Shown here piece after piece: positions 1 to 9,080 of a stretch of 64,000 nucleotides of DNA. How positions within the stretch are numbered: position 1 is the stretch's first letter; every line of letters begins with the position of its first letter. The stretch spans positions 62,001-126,000 of the forward strand of contig NZ_BMHP01000008.1 in assembly GCF_014641075.1 (NCBI RefSeq), given 5' to 3'. The stretch comes from Paenibacillus nasutitermitis (GTDB lineage: Bacteria > Bacillota > Bacilli > Paenibacillales > Paenibacillaceae). The notes beneath the pieces are model-generated. The model did no database searches, had not been told where the DNA came from, and saw only the letters and a program-made list of their open reading frames with translations. The position numbers and the translations under genes are program-made.

Positions 1-145
1 CCCTTCCAGCCTTATGCGGCGGGATTGTTATACGATTATCTGAATTGCCGTTTATTACTCCTTTAGCCATAACTCGACGGACCCGGGATTCAATGGATTA
101 CCGTATCCCGCGCCGCCTCTCAGGATTATTCCAAACGAAAGAGAC

Positions 146-186
146 CCAAAAAAAGAGCAGTGGGGCTGTCTCCCTTAACTGCTCTT
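146..186 (-). terminator. Rho-independent terminator of the Dabb gene
   Basis: On the minus strand AAGAGCAGT pairs with ACTGCTCTT and is followed directly by a run of T. It lies about 20 bases past the Dabb stop codon. Confidence 0.8.
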
Positions 187-206
187 CCTCATTTTAATTG
201 CAACTA

Positions 207-533
207 TTACTTCTGGTAATCAATTTCCAGGAAACGCTCCACTTCCGTCTTCCAGCGCTCCTCTACAAATGCTGTATGTAGCGGGTGTGCGTTATACGCC
301 TCGTACTCCTCCCGGCTGGCAAATTCCATCGAAAATCCGTAATCATAGTCGTTCTTTGGACTAACCTGGCGGAATACATGAAAATGCTTCACTACCGGAA
401 TAGAGCTGAGAATCTTTTGCCCATCAGCGAGAAACTGCCCGGCTTCCCGGGAGCCTTTCTTATGCTTCAAACAGAAAATAACCGAATGCTGGATCCATTC
501 CTGTTCCATCCTGAAATTCAACCCCTTTGCCAT
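207..533 (-). CDS. Stress-responsive A/B barrel (Dabb) domain protein
   Basis: A small protein of 108 residues with the features of the dimeric alpha+beta barrel (Dabb) family: an N-terminal strand 'IQHSVIFCLK', a central 'YDYGFSMEFASREEYEAY' segment and the 'HPLHTAFVEE' motif. Dabb proteins are small cytoplasmic proteins, often stress-induced and rarely assigned a reaction; none is proposed here. Translation could start at the first ATG or at Met9 (position 509), which has AAAGGGG upstream. The gene stands alone, with its own terminator, and is divergent from the YesN-type regulator. Confidence 0.8.
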   Translation of the reverse strand: MAKGLNFRMEQEWIQHSVIFCLKHKKGSREAGQFLADGQKILSSIPVVKHFHVFRQVSPKNDYDYGFSMEFASREEYEAYNAHPLHTAFVEERWKTEVERFLEIDYQK

Positions 534-761
534 TCATACACGCTTTCCCTTGTCCCGGTCGGTCATCTGCCAACTGCCTCTATTCTATCAAAAAGCCCTC
601 TGATGCTCCAGAACATTCAATCCGGCTTTCTTTACCAGCTGCCGCATCCATATCCGATGTATCAGTAATTCCGCCTCCTTGATATAATCCAGATATTGAA
701 CCGTTTATGCAGCCCACTCCAGGGATGATTACGAAATGAAAAAACAAGAGGCGGACATATC

Positions 762-2378
762 ATGTATAAGGTCATTATTGTAGATGATGAAATCGAAATT
801 CGCGAAGGTTTACGAACCATATTCCCCTGGCAAGAGCTGGGCGAGTTTGAGGTGTACACGGCCGAGAATGCCAATCATGCGATGCAGATGATTGAGGAGG
901 TGCAGCCCGACATCCTTATTACGGATGTGAAAATGAATGGGATGACGGGGCTGCAAATGCTTGAAATGATTCAAAACCAGGGCTTGTTTCAGGGCAGGGC
1001 AATTGTCATCAGCGGTTTTGATGATTTTGAATATATTCGAACCGCCCTTCAGAACGGCGCCGTTGATTATATATTGAAACCGATTAATATCGAACAAATG
1101 AAGCAGATGATCATGAAAGCGACCAGTCAGATCAATGATGAGAAACGATTCAAGCTCAACTATGAATTGCTGGAGTCCCAGGTTAACCAGGCATTGCCCC
1201 AGATGAGAGAAGAGATTTTGAGAGAATTAATTAAAGCTCCCTTTGATTCCATCCTGGAGGCCAAAATCACCTATCAGATGGAAACCATGAAAATGGGCTG
1301 GATGATGTCAAGCCGCCATTGCCTTTTTGCCATTGAGGTGGATGATCTGAAGGCAAGCAAACAAAGCGAGCTTGTCCTGTTCGCGGTCGGGAACGTACTG
1401 GAGCAGACACTGAACGAAGCGTATATGCAGCGTTTCGCCATGTTCAAGGACCGCCAGGAGCGGTGGGTCGTTCTCCTTGCGGAGAATGAGAGCGGGACAG
1501 ACCCGCAGTCGTTGGATAACCTCATTCAAACGATCATTACGCGGCTTAATATTTATGTGAAGGTGACGGTGACCATCGGTCTATACCCGCAGCTTGTCGA
1601 TGTGAAGCATACCTATCACGCCTACCGGGAAGCGATTGGGTATCTCGCAGCAAAAGCGGTTTATGGGGGCAACCGGATATTGGCGGGCGAAACGGGAAAT
1701 CCCGCTGAGTCCGATGCGATTACGCTCGATGATGTCAACGTGCTGCTCGAATTGATTCAATTCGGCTCTATCGAGGAAATTCAAACGGAGCTGGCAGGTT
1801 ATACAGGGCTTGTTCAGTCCTGGTCGCTGTCTGCTGTCCGCGATATTCAAGAACGCACCTTCGAATGGCTGCTGGAATTGTTGAATGTATGCGCGGAACG
1901 GGGGCTGCGTGACCGGTGGTGGGAGAAGGAAATTATCTCGATCTGGGAGGAATTCGAGCAGTATGATACGATGGGCTCGCTTCAGGGCGTCCTGGAGAAG
2001 TACCTGTTCCGGCTTTCCGATACGATGAAGCAGCAGATGCCGGCCAGAAATCAGATTGTTCAGGAGGCCGAGCACTATATGCTCAAGCATTTTCAGGACA
2101 ACCTGTCCCTGCAGGCTGTCGCCGATCATGTGCATGTTACGCCGGTCTGGCTAAGCAAATTGTTCAAAAAAGAAAAGCAGATGACCTTCATCGATTATCT
2201 GACCTGGATCCGCATGGAGAGAGCTAAAGAACTGCTTGGCGACACAAGCTACCGCATCTATCAGATTGCTCTTGAGGTCGGTTACCGGGACCGGGCCCAT
2301 TTTGCCAAAACCTTCAAAAAAATAACGGGGAAAACTCCTAAAGATTACCGCAATTTTATGGGGATTTACGATGAGTAA
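762..2378 (+). CDS. YesN-type response regulator with AraC output domain
   Basis: A 538-residue transcription factor. Residues 1-120 form a CheY-like receiver (acidic pair D8/D9, phosphoacceptor D55, and the lysine of 'ILKPI'). A long linker follows. The last ~100 residues are an AraC double helix-turn-helix ending 'GYRDRAHFAKTFKKITGKTP'. It overlaps the downstream kinase gene by 8 nt, so the two are translationally coupled. By family precedent it activates a carbohydrate ABC transporter operon, most likely the one starting at 4342. A -10-like TATAAT lies at 683-688. Confidence 0.93.
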   Translation: MYKVIIVDDEIEIREGLRTIFPWQELGEFEVYTAENANHAMQMIEEVQPDILITDVKMNGMTGLQMLEMIQNQGLFQGRAIVISGFDDFEYIRTALQNGAVDYILKPINIEQMKQMIMKATSQINDEKRFKLNYELLESQVNQALPQMREEILRELIKAPFDSILEAKITYQMETMKMGWMMSSRHCLFAIEVDDLKASKQSELVLFAVGNVLEQTLNEAYMQRFAMFKDRQERWVVLLAENESGTDPQSLDNLIQTIITRLNIYVKVTVTIGLYPQLVDVKHTYHAYREAIGYLAAKAVYGGNRILAGETGNPAESDAITLDDVNVLLELIQFGSIEEIQTELAGYTGLVQSWSLSAVRDIQERTFEWLLELLNVCAERGLRDRWWEKEIISIWEEFEQYDTMGSLQGVLEKYLFRLSDTMKQQMPARNQIVQEAEHYMLKHFQDNLSLQAVADHVHVTPVWLSKLFKKEKQMTFIDYLTWIRMERAKELLGDTSYRIYQIALEVGYRDRAHFAKTFKKITGKTPKDYRNFMGIYDE

Positions 2379-4167
2379 ACCGATTATCCCGCGTGCTATT
2401 TCGATCCGGATGACGATCATCGTTCTGTTCATCGCCGTTATCGTCGTTCCGTTTCTATTTTTCTCGTATTATTCATACAAGAAGTCTGTCGAAGGTATTT
2501 CTACAGCCAACACCTCCTTCTCCATCGATGCCTTATTCCAGCGTACAAAAGCGCTTGAGGATTATTTGACCGGTTTGAACTATCGGGTCAATGATGTTAT
2601 TGCCCAAACAAAGATGAAAAAATTGTTGAATCAGGTGCCGAAAAATGAACAGGAAGCCAAAACATTCGCAATTAGTATGACAACTCTGCTGGCAGAGCAG
2701 GAGCGATTGCTCGCCGTCCGGAAGCTCAGGTATTATCCGATTGCCATTGACGAGAATCCCGAATATCAGAAGGTTGTCGAGGATGGCGCCAATATCAGCA
2801 GACAGCCCTGGTTCATTTCGGTAAAAAAAACGGGCCAGCCAATATGGCAGCTATTTATGCCCCGGGATAACTACGACATGTTTTCCGAGCCCATTATCGG
2901 CCGGATCAAGAGATTGGATAATACGCTCACCAACAAGCCGATCGGTATTTTTACCTTCCATGTAGGGGTGGGAGACATTAAACCGTTTATTGAAGGGACC
3001 CGGGGTCAGAAAGGGCAGCAGACTTTCCTGCTGGATGAGAACGGGACGGTCATTTATCATGCCCGGAAAGAATTGATCGGCTTGCGATACGATGCTCCGC
3101 ATCTGCTGGATATGATTCACAAGCAGAATGAAGGAACGGAAACGATTACGATTCAAGACCAGGAAGCGCTTATTTCCTTTGTCACGATGAGCCAGATTCC
3201 ATGGACGATGGTCAGCTCCATCCCTCTGGATACCTTAACCACGCCGATCAGGAAAATCAGCGAGCTGACGTATGTGTTTCTTCTGGTTTACATGTTCTGC
3301 GGCTTGTCCATTATCGTCTATATTACCTTTTACTTTACCAATCCAATCGTACGGCTCGTCCGCTCCATGCGTATTCTTGAGACCGGAGACTTCCAGATTT
3401 CCTTGCCTTCTTCCAACCGCGGGGATGAGATCGGCTGGCTGTACCGGGGATTTAATCGTATGGTTCACAAGATTCAGGATCTGGTTGAAGAAGTGTATAA
3501 ATCGGAGAAAACGAAGAAGGAGCTTGAGTTCCAGGTGCTCAGCCATCAAATCAACCCGCATTTTCTGTATAACACCCTGGAATCGATCCGTTGGAAAGCG
3601 GAACAGCACAAGGTGACAGAAATCAGTGAAATGGTGGAATCCCTTGGAAATCTGCTGCGGCTCAGCCTCAATCAAGGAAAAGAATTAACGACCGTCCGGC
3701 GTGAAATTGAACAGGTGAAGGCTTATATTCGTATCGAGAAGGCCCGCCTGGGCAAGCCTTTGAATATTAAGCTGATGATCAATGAAAGCATTATGGACCT
3801 GCCGATCCTGCGCCTGCTGCTGCAGCCGTTAATTGAAAATGCGATTCATCATGGCATACGGGACAATCCGGATTCAGGAAAAATCGTCCTGATCGGGAAG
3901 CGGGAGGACGACGATCTGGTGCTGGAGCTGTCCGATAACGGGGTAGGCATCCCGGATCAGCTTGTGCAGATGCTCTTCTATTCGCCGCAGGCGGAATCCA
4001 CGCTGAATAAAGGGGCAAAGGGTGTCGGGCTGTACAACGTCAACAACCGGTTGGAACTATACTTTGGGGAGCATTACCGCCTGCAAATTTCTGTAACGGA
4101 AGGTAAAGGCACGCGTATCATTATCCGTCATCCGATACTCCCGTTGGACGACGACCCCATGGCTTAA
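2371..4167 (+). CDS. YesM-type sensor histidine kinase
   Basis: A membrane kinase of 598 residues: first transmembrane helix at about 12-36, extracellular sensor region to ~290, second helix at ~293-318, HAMP domain to ~375, then the His_kinase domain with phosphoacceptor H397 in 'QINPHFLYNTLESIRWK'. The ATPase domain shows the N box 'LLLQPLIENAIHHG' and G box 'DNGVGIP'. It is the partner of the YesN regulator it overlaps. The sensed ligand is unknown but is probably related to the sugar imported by the downstream operon. Confidence 0.93.
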   Translation: MSKPIIPRAISIRMTIIVLFIAVIVVPFLFFSYYSYKKSVEGISTANTSFSIDALFQRTKALEDYLTGLNYRVNDVIAQTKMKKLLNQVPKNEQEAKTFAISMTTLLAEQERLLAVRKLRYYPIAIDENPEYQKVVEDGANISRQPWFISVKKTGQPIWQLFMPRDNYDMFSEPIIGRIKRLDNTLTNKPIGIFTFHVGVGDIKPFIEGTRGQKGQQTFLLDENGTVIYHARKELIGLRYDAPHLLDMIHKQNEGTETITIQDQEALISFVTMSQIPWTMVSSIPLDTLTTPIRKISELTYVFLLVYMFCGLSIIVYITFYFTNPIVRLVRSMRILETGDFQISLPSSNRGDEIGWLYRGFNRMVHKIQDLVEEVYKSEKTKKELEFQVLSHQINPHFLYNTLESIRWKAEQHKVTEISEMVESLGNLLRLSLNQGKELTTVRREIEQVKAYIRIEKARLGKPLNIKLMINESIMDLPILRLLLQPLIENAIHHGIRDNPDSGKIVLIGKREDDDLVLELSDNGVGIPDQLVQMLFYSPQAESTLNKGAKGVGLYNVNNRLELYFGEHYRLQISVTEGKGTRIIIRHPILPLDDDPMA

Positions 4168-4181
4168 AGGCGAGTACCCGA

Positions 4182-4219
4182 GAAGACGCTTTCCAATTGG
4201 AAGGCGTTCTTCTTTTTTT
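4182..4219 (+). terminator. Terminator after the YesN/YesM pair
   Basis: GAAGACGCTTTCC and GGAAGGCGTTCTTC form a long near-complementary stem around AATT, followed by seven T. It separates the two-component genes from the transport operon. Confidence 0.85.
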
Positions 4220-4341
4220 GGGAAAGGATAATATCCCACACAAAAGTTTAAACCGGTCGTATCGAGCTTTACGAAGGGGCATTGTAAGATAGGGAAGCAA
4301 GGAACACAAAACATTTATCAAGCGATCAGGGGGTTTGTCAG

Positions 4342-4668
4342 ATGCCGGTTATTCGCAGAGAAGCTCAAGATTTGGAGCTGTTTCCAAATTGGAGCGAGAT
4401 CAATCATTATGGCATTAATCATTTAAAGGTCGGTCAGGAAGTGCCTTTGCACTATCACGATTGCAATGAGTATTGGATCATTGTATCCGGCAGAGGCATT
4501 TGCACCACAGAAGGGGACGAATACGAAATCGGACCCGGCGACCTTGTGCTGACTCAAAAAGGAGACGAACATTCCCTTGTTGTAACCGAGGAAATGACGG
4601 CCGTATATATCTACGGGATTTTGGCTCCGGGCTGCAAAATCGGTTACTTGTACCGCGATCAAACATAA
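4342..4668 (+). CDS. Cupin-domain protein
   Basis: A single-domain cupin of 108 residues. Motif 1 is visible as 'PLHYHDCNEYWIIVSGRG' with the metal-type His/His/Glu pattern, and motif 2 as 'GPGDLVLTQKGDEHSL'. Small RmlC-like cupins bind or isomerise sugars or act as sensors; the exact role here is not known. A GGGGG-containing ribosome site precedes the ATG. It is the first gene of the sugar operon, 34 nt before the dehydrogenase, so it probably acts on the same imported compound. Confidence 0.85.
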   Translation: MPVIRREAQDLELFPNWSEINHYGINHLKVGQEVPLHYHDCNEYWIIVSGRGICTTEGDEYEIGPGDLVLTQKGDEHSLVVTEEMTAVYIYGILAPGCKIGYLYRDQT

Positions 4669-4702
4669 AGCCATGTCAATGTGAAAGAAGGAGCGGCCAT
4701 CC

Positions 4703-5719
4703 ATGAAGTTAAACATCATTCAAGTCGGGCTCGGAGCTCACGGTCAAGGCGTTGGCGAGCATTTTGTTATGCCGTCACCGGATTTCATCTATTCGGGACT
4801 GGTGGATATCAACCCGAATGCGCTTGCCGTTTATGCCAATAAGAACAACCTGCCCCAAAGCATCTGTTTTACCGATCATGAGCAGGCCTTTCGCGAAACG
4901 GAATCCGATGCCGTCTTTATTTCCGCCTTCTCACCGGTACACTATGAGATTGCCAAGTCCGCATTGAAGCATGGTCTGCATGTGCTGATTGAGAAGCCCT
5001 TTGTGCTGACAGTCGCGGAAGCGGACGAACTGAACAGTCTTGCTGCCCTTCACGGCTGCAACATTATGATTAATCAGAACTATCGGTATTTCACGTCAGT
5101 GCTGACGTTGAAGCAAGCCCTTCAGGATTCGCGCCTCGGGAAAATGCTGTTTGTTCAATCGTCGTTCTTTTACGACCATGACGGAAAACCCTATCAGAAA
5201 CAAATGGACAACTACACCCTGCTCGAAATGAGCGTTCACCATGTCGATATGATCCGTTTTCTGGTGGACTCCGATATTGCGGAAGTATCCGGCAAGACCT
5301 GGAACCACACAGGCAGTGGTTACGCGGGCGATCCTCATGTCCATGCCGTTTATACAACCGAATCCGGTGTTTCTGCTTTCTACCTGAGCAGCTTGCTGGC
5401 CGGAGGCGTTTCGATGCCATGGGAAGGGGTTTGGAGATTTCAATTCGAGGGCGGATCCGTGCATCTGGACGATTTGGGCGACGGATTCGGCGTTTACATC
5501 GCAGACGGCACAACCAAGACGAAAGCTCCCATGATTACGAATGAACGCGAGAGCATTCATGGCGTCCTGCATGAATTTGCTTCTTCCATCCGGGAGAAAC
5601 GGGACCCTAGCATTTCCGGCAAGGATAACGTGCGCACACTGTCCGCTCTGCTGGCAACAGCGGAATCCTCCAGGCAGGGCCGTACGATTCATTTGTCCAG
5701 CACCAGAACCAACCAATAG
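4703..5719 (+). CDS. Gfo/Idh/MocA family NAD(P)-dependent dehydrogenase
   Basis: A 338-residue oxidoreductase with an N-terminal Rossmann fold ('VGLGAHGQGVG', a GxGxxG-type loop), the family signature 'EKPFVLT' near residue 98, and the catalytic-type 'HHVDMIRFL' segment in the C-terminal half. Members oxidise hydroxyl groups of sugars, inositols or sugar acids. Its place between the cupin and the solute-binding protein points to a step in catabolism of the transported sugar. The ribosome site is GAAGGAG. Confidence 0.92.
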   Translation: MKLNIIQVGLGAHGQGVGEHFVMPSPDFIYSGLVDINPNALAVYANKNNLPQSICFTDHEQAFRETESDAVFISAFSPVHYEIAKSALKHGLHVLIEKPFVLTVAEADELNSLAALHGCNIMINQNYRYFTSVLTLKQALQDSRLGKMLFVQSSFFYDHDGKPYQKQMDNYTLLEMSVHHVDMIRFLVDSDIAEVSGKTWNHTGSGYAGDPHVHAVYTTESGVSAFYLSSLLAGGVSMPWEGVWRFQFEGGSVHLDDLGDGFGVYIADGTTKTKAPMITNERESIHGVLHEFASSIREKRDPSISGKDNVRTLSALLATAESSRQGRTIHLSSTRTNQ

Positions 5720-5743
5720 ACGTTTTGAAGGGAGCCTCTATAC

Positions 5744-7168
5744 ATGAACCAACCGACAAAGAAAAAAACCAAGAAGGGCATGATCGCAGCCTCGCTGTTT
5801 TTGACGGCGTCCATTGCTCTATCGGGATGCGGCGGCAACTCCGGCGCAAATAACGGCAATGCCGGGAATGCCGGCAATTCGCCTGAGCCAGGCAAAGCCG
5901 GAACAGGCAAGCCTGTCGAGCTCGTCTTCACCTTCTGGGGCAGCAATTATGAGAAACAGGCCGTTGAGAAAATGGTGGATTCTTTCAATAGCTCTCATCC
6001 GGACATTCACGTCACCCCGCAGCATATTCCCGGGGACTATGAAACCAAAATGAATACGCTGATGGCAACAAACGAGCTGCCGGATGTTGCCTATCTGGAC
6101 ACTCCGCTCGCGCTGAAATGGGGAAAAGACGGCAAGCTGCTGAATTTCACTCCTTACCTGGACCAGTTTCCGGAGTTTAACGATCGCCTTCCACAATCCA
6201 AGCTGTATCCGGAACCAGGCAACTTTATCGGAACAACCATTGCCGGGGATAACTACAACTTGTTCTACAACAAGGATTTGTTTGCTGAAGAAGGTGTGGA
6301 CCTGCCTCCAGTCACAGCAGAAGACGCTTGGACCTGGGATGAATTTCTGAAGGTCGCGATGCAGCTGACCAAGGACAAGAATGGCAAGCATCCGGACGAA
6401 GCCGGATTTGACGAGAAGAATATTGTGCAGTACGGCGTGGATTTTCCGGGCGATTTCCATGGCTGGTTCCCTTACTTGCGCAGCAACGGAACGGATATCG
6501 CAAGCGAGGACGGCAAAACGTATACGATGAACTCCCCTGAAGCTGTTGAAGTGTTTCAATCGCTTCAAGATCTGATCTATAAATATCATGTAGCGCCGAC
6601 GCCAACGCAGAAGAAAAACCTGCCGGGCATCAGCGTTCAACTGCAAACGAAAAAAATCGCCATGATTCATGCCGGCGCCTGGTCCCTGCTTGACTTGGCC
6701 GAAACGAAGCTGAATTTCGGCGTCGGTGTTCTCCCTAAATTCAAGGAGCCAAAAACCGGCTTCTTCGGTGCAGGCGCGGTTATCTTCAAAACGACGAAGC
6801 ATCCGGAAGCGGCGCTTGAGTTCTACAAATTCTACAATGATCCTTCCCAGGTCAACCTGTACGCAGACGGCTTGTGGATGCCGATTGAAGACAAATATTA
6901 CACGGATGAGGAAGCCGTCGAATCATGGACGAACAACCCTGCCCATCCGCCGGAGTTCAAAACAGCTGCCTTGGATTACATGCTTAAATACGGAGAGCCA
7001 ACTCCTAACCTTACGCTGATCAACTACCTGGAGCTGCAGAGTCAAATTAATCCGGCGCTCGACCAAATCTGGACCAACAAAAAGCCGGCTAAAGATGTGC
7101 TGGACGAGCTTAAAAACAAGGTTCAGCCTTTGCTGCAGGGCCGTTACAGTCAAACGCAAACGAAATAA
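5744..7168 (+). CDS. Extracellular sugar-binding lipoprotein of an ABC importer
   Basis: A 474-residue family-1 solute-binding protein. The signal peptide ends in lipobox 'IALSGC' with the lipidated Cys at residue 29, followed by a Gly/Asn-rich linker. The mature part starts 'LVFTFWGSNYEKQAVEKMV', as in CUT1 carbohydrate-binding proteins. It captures the sugar outside the membrane for the two permeases that follow. A terminator-like hairpin (7191-7227) after the stop codon would let it be made in excess over the permeases. Confidence 0.93.
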   Translation: MNQPTKKKTKKGMIAASLFLTASIALSGCGGNSGANNGNAGNAGNSPEPGKAGTGKPVELVFTFWGSNYEKQAVEKMVDSFNSSHPDIHVTPQHIPGDYETKMNTLMATNELPDVAYLDTPLALKWGKDGKLLNFTPYLDQFPEFNDRLPQSKLYPEPGNFIGTTIAGDNYNLFYNKDLFAEEGVDLPPVTAEDAWTWDEFLKVAMQLTKDKNGKHPDEAGFDEKNIVQYGVDFPGDFHGWFPYLRSNGTDIASEDGKTYTMNSPEAVEVFQSLQDLIYKYHVAPTPTQKKNLPGISVQLQTKKIAMIHAGAWSLLDLAETKLNFGVGVLPKFKEPKTGFFGAGAVIFKTTKHPEAALEFYKFYNDPSQVNLYADGLWMPIEDKYYTDEEAVESWTNNPAHPPEFKTAALDYMLKYGEPTPNLTLINYLELQSQINPALDQIWTNKKPAKDVLDELKNKVQPLLQGRYSQTQTK

Positions 7169-7190
7169 TCGGTTGTGAATCAAATGCCTG

Positions 7191-7227
7191 AACTCCCGCC
7201 TTGGTCGGTTATGGGCGGGAGTTTTTT
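7191..7227 (+). terminator. Intra-operon terminator/attenuator after the binding protein
   Basis: AACTCCCGCC and GGCGGGAGTT form a perfect stem followed by TTTTT. It lies between the binding-protein gene and the first permease gene of the same operon, so it is probably partial. Confidence 0.85.
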
Positions 7228-7279
7228 ATGAAGCACGCACCACTTTTTGTTATCCAGCAACCTGTTAAGGAGGTCAGAC

Positions 7280-8182
7280 ATGCGGAAGAAAAACTTCGGG
7301 CTCGCACGAATGGAGCAGCGTTGGGGAGTCCTCTTCGCTTTGCCTGCGATAGCGGGATTTCTCATCTTCTCACTTGGGCCCATTATTGCGTCGATGGTCA
7401 TCAGCTTGACGGATTGGCAGATCGGCCAGTCCCTCTCCTTCATCGGATTCGAAAATTACAATCAGATTTTTGCCCATGATGAGCTGTTTGCCAAATCCGC
7501 ATCGGTTACGACTTATTACGCGCTGGGAAGCGTGCCTGTCGTACTTGTACTCGCCTTTATCGTAGCCCTGCTGCTCAACCAGAAGGTCAAGGGATTGCCG
7601 GTGTTCCGGACGATCTACTACTTGCCGGTTGTTGTGCCGAGCGTAGCCAGCTCGATGCTGTGGCTGTGGCTGTTCAATCCTGACTTTGGCCTGCTTAATA
7701 TGATTTTGAAATCCGTAGGCCTGCCGGGCTCCGACTGGATCTATGCGGAATCAAGTGTTATTCCTTCCCTGATCATTATGAGCACATGGGGAATCGGCAA
7801 TGCGATGATCATTTTCCTCGCAGGGCTTCAGAACACGCCGGCCCATCTCTATGAAGCGGTTGAGGTTGACGGCGGAAGCGCCTTCCGCAAGCTGATCCAC
7901 GTGACTATTCCGCTGATGACGCCGACGATTTTCTTTAATTTGATTATGTCGCTGATCAGCTCGTTCCAGATTTTCAACCAGGCTTACATCATGACAGAGG
8001 GCGGACCCAACAACTCCTCTTTATTTTATGTCTATTATTTGTATCGAAAAGCGTTCACCGAAACAAAAGTCGGCTACGCCAGCGCGCTTGCGTGGATTCT
8101 GTTTATTGTCGTCATGGTACTGACCTTTATTGTGTTCAAAACATCGCGTAAATGGGTGTACTACGAAGGGGAGCAGCGCTGA
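7280..8182 (+). CDS. Carbohydrate ABC transporter permease (MalF-like)
   Basis: A 300-residue inner-membrane permease with six predicted hydrophobic helices and the cytoplasmic EAA loop 'EAVEVDGGSAFRKLIHVTIP' that contacts the ATPase. I chose the ATG at 7280 because a perfect AAGGAGG sits at 7267-7273; a longer frame from a TTG at 7247 lacks support. It pairs with the next permease, whose ATG overlaps this stop codon (ATGA). No ATPase gene is present, as is usual for CUT1 systems served by a shared MsmX-type ATPase. Confidence 0.93.
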   Translation: MRKKNFGLARMEQRWGVLFALPAIAGFLIFSLGPIIASMVISLTDWQIGQSLSFIGFENYNQIFAHDELFAKSASVTTYYALGSVPVVLVLAFIVALLLNQKVKGLPVFRTIYYLPVVVPSVASSMLWLWLFNPDFGLLNMILKSVGLPGSDWIYAESSVIPSLIIMSTWGIGNAMIIFLAGLQNTPAHLYEAVEVDGGSAFRKLIHVTIPLMTPTIFFNLIMSLISSFQIFNQAYIMTEGGPNNSSLFYVYYLYRKAFTETKVGYASALAWILFIVVMVLTFIVFKTSRKWVYYEGEQR

Positions 8183-9039
8183 TGAGCTCAACAAAAAGTT
8201 ATTTTGCCAAACCCAAATTTCGTCCGTTGCAACTGATGGCCTATATCCTATTGATTCTCGGAAGTGTAGTGATGCTGATCCCCTTCGCCTGGCTGCTTCG
8301 CAGCTCGCTGATGGATAACAGCCAAATCTTTATTTTCCCGCCCCAGTGGGTGCCGGATCCGTTCCGGTGGAGCAACTTTTCCGAATCTCTCACCTATGCG
8401 CCATTCGCTACTTATTTCATGAATACGATGACGCTGGAATTGTTTACGTTGAGCGGGGTCCTTATCACCAGCTCGCTTGCTGCTTACAGCTTTGCGCGGC
8501 TGCGCTGGAAAGGCAGAGATACGATATTCGGCATTCTGTTGACCACCTTAATGATGCCCTATGCCGTTACGCTGATCCCTACGTTCATCCTTTGGCGCGA
8601 GCTTGGCGCTATCAATACTTATTTTCCGCTTACCGTACCTGCTTGGCTTGGAGGCGGCGCCTTTAATATTTTCCTGCTCCGTCAGTTTTTTCTCTCCTTG
8701 CCTAAAGAGCTGGATGAGGCTGCTTATATTGATGGAGCTAAGCCTTTCACCATATTATGGAGAATTGTGCTCCCTCTCTCCAAGCCTGCACTTATTGTCG
8801 TCGCCATCTTTACCTTTATCGATGTCTGGAATGATTTCCTGGGGCCGCTGATTTATTTGAATTCCGACACCAAGTTTACGCTTGCGTTGGGACTCGCCTC
8901 GTTCAAAGGGCTGATGACCTCGCAATGGGGCTACCTGATGGCGGCATCTACGACGGTTGTCGCACCGATTATCGCTTTGTTCTTCGTTGCGCAGCGATAC
9001 TTTATTGAAGGGATTTCGTTGACCGGAATCAAAGGCTGA
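8182..9039 (+). CDS. Carbohydrate ABC transporter permease (MalG-like)
   Basis: A 285-residue permease and the second half of the membrane channel. It has six hydrophobic segments and the EAA motif 'DEAAYIDGAKPFTILWRIVL'. The C-terminus 'QRYFIEGISLTGIKG' is typical of this family. The start overlaps the previous stop by one base (ATGA), with GAAGGGGAG upstream, so the pair is translationally coupled. Confidence 0.93.
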   Translation: MSSTKSYFAKPKFRPLQLMAYILLILGSVVMLIPFAWLLRSSLMDNSQIFIFPPQWVPDPFRWSNFSESLTYAPFATYFMNTMTLELFTLSGVLITSSLAAYSFARLRWKGRDTIFGILLTTLMMPYAVTLIPTFILWRELGAINTYFPLTVPAWLGGGAFNIFLLRQFFLSLPKELDEAAYIDGAKPFTILWRIVLPLSKPALIVVAIFTFIDVWNDFLGPLIYLNSDTKFTLALGLASFKGLMTSQWGYLMAASTTVVAPIIALFFVAQRYFIEGISLTGIKG

Positions 9040-9080
9040 TTTTGCAAAGCGATAACCTTACTTTGGAAGCGGGGGATGGC

